Below, in pieces: positions 63,052 to 64,000 of a stretch of 64,000 bases of DNA. Both the position numbers and the translations under genes were made by a program. Numbering within the stretch: the stretch's first letter is position 1; each line of letters starts with the position of its first letter. Below the pieces are notes generated by a model that saw only the letters and a program-made list of their open reading frames with translations, was not told where the DNA came from and did no database searches. Origin of the DNA: an uncultured Robinsoniella sp. (lineage in GTDB: Bacteria > Bacillota > Clostridia > Lachnospirales > Lachnospiraceae); NCBI GenBank assembly GCA_900540475.1, contig UQGG01000032.1:21899-85898 (forward strand), read 5' to 3'.

Positions 63052-63654
63052 TTAACTGAGAACCCGTAATTTCTGCAGTGCATCCTTTTCCAAAATACAT
63101 TCAGAATGTTCACACAACAAAGCCTTTTGTCCTCTTGTCACAGATTCCACATCTGCAAATTCAGCCAGATTAATGGTACACCATGCCATCTGTTCCCCTT
63201 CGTCCTTATTGGGTTCTACGAATAAAAGGTATTCACCTTCAAATTTATACAATGCATTTTCCAAAGGAATTTCTGTATTGATAAGTCTTGATACCCGAAT
63301 GACATCATCCAGATCAGCAAATTCATAGAGGAGATGTAATTCCTCTTGTTTTCCCATTGTATGTTCAACCGTATCTGCATCTGACTGGTTCTCTTCTGTC
63401 TTTGGCAGCTGCTCTTTTCTGGTAATAGAAAATGTGACTCCGCTTGCTGATAATTCCTGAAGCTGACAATGAAGGAGATAACCTTCCACCTGGAACATTA
63501 AATCTTTTTCTGCCTTCCTCATAGCTTCCTGGAATAGTGTGCGTGCCTTTTGCGTCCCGTATAAAAAATCATTGACATTGAGTTTATATTCAATAAAGTC
63601 CTCTCGATTTAGTGACCACAGAAGCCTTGAATCATTCACTTTTTCTATTTTCAT
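63052..63654 (-). CDS. mecA: MecA-family ClpC adaptor protein
   Basis: 200 residues. The N-terminus MKIEKVNDSRLLWSLNREDF matches MecA/YpbH adaptors, followed by YGTQKARTLFQEAMRKAE, an acidic variable linker (about 80-115), and a C-terminal domain with YEFADLDDVIRVSRLI, NALYKFEGEYLLF and INLAEFADV. MecA presents substrates to ClpCP and, in Bacillus, controls competence. The start at 63654 is behind GGGGGG; a longer frame is not needed. Confidence 0.88.
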   Translation of the reverse strand: MKIEKVNDSRLLWSLNREDFIEYKLNVNDFLYGTQKARTLFQEAMRKAEKDLMFQVEGYLLHCQLQELSASGVTFSITRKEQLPKTEENQSDADTVEHTMGKQEELHLLYEFADLDDVIRVSRLINTEIPLENALYKFEGEYLLFVEPNKDEGEQMAWCTINLAEFADVESVTRGQKALLCEHSECILEKDALQKLRVLS

Positions 63655-63699
63655 GGTTATTTCCCCCCTTCCAGACCATGTAAAATTCAAAATGGTATT

Positions 63700-63729
63700 A
63701 TTATATTTGTTATACTGTAACTATAACAA
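63700..63729 (-). promoter_or_regulatory. Promoter of mecA
   Basis: On the minus strand TTGTTA (63724-63729) and TATAAT (63700-63705) with an 18-base spacer, about 45 bases before the start codon. Confidence 0.5.
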
Positions 63730-63930
63730 ATTATTATGTAAACTGCAATAGTAAGATGCAAATTTATAGAAATTTAATCTATTTGTAAAAATATACTATT
63801 TTACATTTTTGAGGCTCGCTATTACTACAGCGTACAATTTCAGGTTACAAATATATTACTAACAAATTAGGGGAATTAGCTAGAACAATTAGCTAAAACA
63901 GAATAAGGCCTACGTTATAAAAGATTAAAT

Positions 63931-64000
63931 TGGGGTTTCGCTGATTAAGGACGCTTTGTAAATGATAGGTAGTGTGCGGAAAGATGGGCGTGGGAAACTG
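63931..64000. repeat. Partial copy of the MGVGNW repeat at the right edge
   Basis: GCTGATTAAGGACGCTTTG is followed by CGGAAAGATGGGCGTGGGAA, which begins an MGVGNW frame on the plus strand. It matches the element at 9565-9790 in parts, with the GCTGATTAAGG end in a different relative orientation. The bases from 63730 to 63930 are AT-rich and show nothing recognisable. Confidence 0.6.

Overview
The window looks like chromosome of an anaerobic gut-type Clostridia, most likely a Lachnospiraceae relative. The reasons are YesM/YesN-type two-component control of sugar importers, large secreted glycan-active proteins with discoidin, Ig-like and fibronectin modules, corrinoid and RACE methyl-transfer genes, MecA, PadR, strong AGGAGG ribosome sites and many short palindromic repeats. 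The genus cannot be fixed from the sequence alone.

Layout. 1-4.9 kb holds housekeeping and signalling genes: guanine deaminase (cut by the left edge), a PAS-GGDEF-EAL protein, RarA and a polysaccharide deacetylase. 5.0-9.6 kb is a corrinoid module: a RACE-type reductive activator, a corrinoid carrier protein and a divergent PocR-domain AraC regulator. 10.0-28.3 kb is a glycan locus. Reading leftward it runs solute-binding protein, two permeases, GH65 phosphorylase, HAD phosphatase, beta-helix protein, PIG-L/discoidin protein and a SurA-like membrane protein; a YesM/YesN two-component system lies divergently at its head. 28.3-31.1 kb has an ECF sigma factor with two membrane partners, and an AIM24 protein.

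31.3-42.1 kb is the most unusual part. A leftward set encodes a DUF5714-like protein, a free lipoyl-domain protein, a CobW-type GTPase, a lipoate ligase and a URO-D-fold methyltransferase fused to a thioredoxin-like domain. A rightward set encodes an orphan hydantoinase-A-like ATPase, a second URO-D methyltransferase, a second CobW GTPase and a MATE exporter. This suggests methyl transfer from a corrinoid protein in which a lipoyl dithiol and metal-insertion GTPases take part. That reading is inference.

42.1-46.9 kb is an AT-rich accessory island. It contains transposase debris, a lipoprotein, two small Ser/Thr-rich secreted proteins, a PadR/membrane-protein pair, and a broken group II intron sitting inside an IS110 fragment. 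47-62.7 kb is a second sugar locus. It comprises a giant GH95-like secreted enzyme, an RbsABC-type importer, a URO-D-fold methyltransferase, a rhamnose/fucose-type mutarotase, and a divergent LacI regulator fused to a solute-binding domain, with two identical 14-bp operators. MecA closes the window.

Two families of about 160-bp palindromic elements are scattered through intergenic regions, with internally deleted copies. A third repeat, carrying a small reading frame that begins MGVGNW, occurs near 9.6 kb and again at the right edge.
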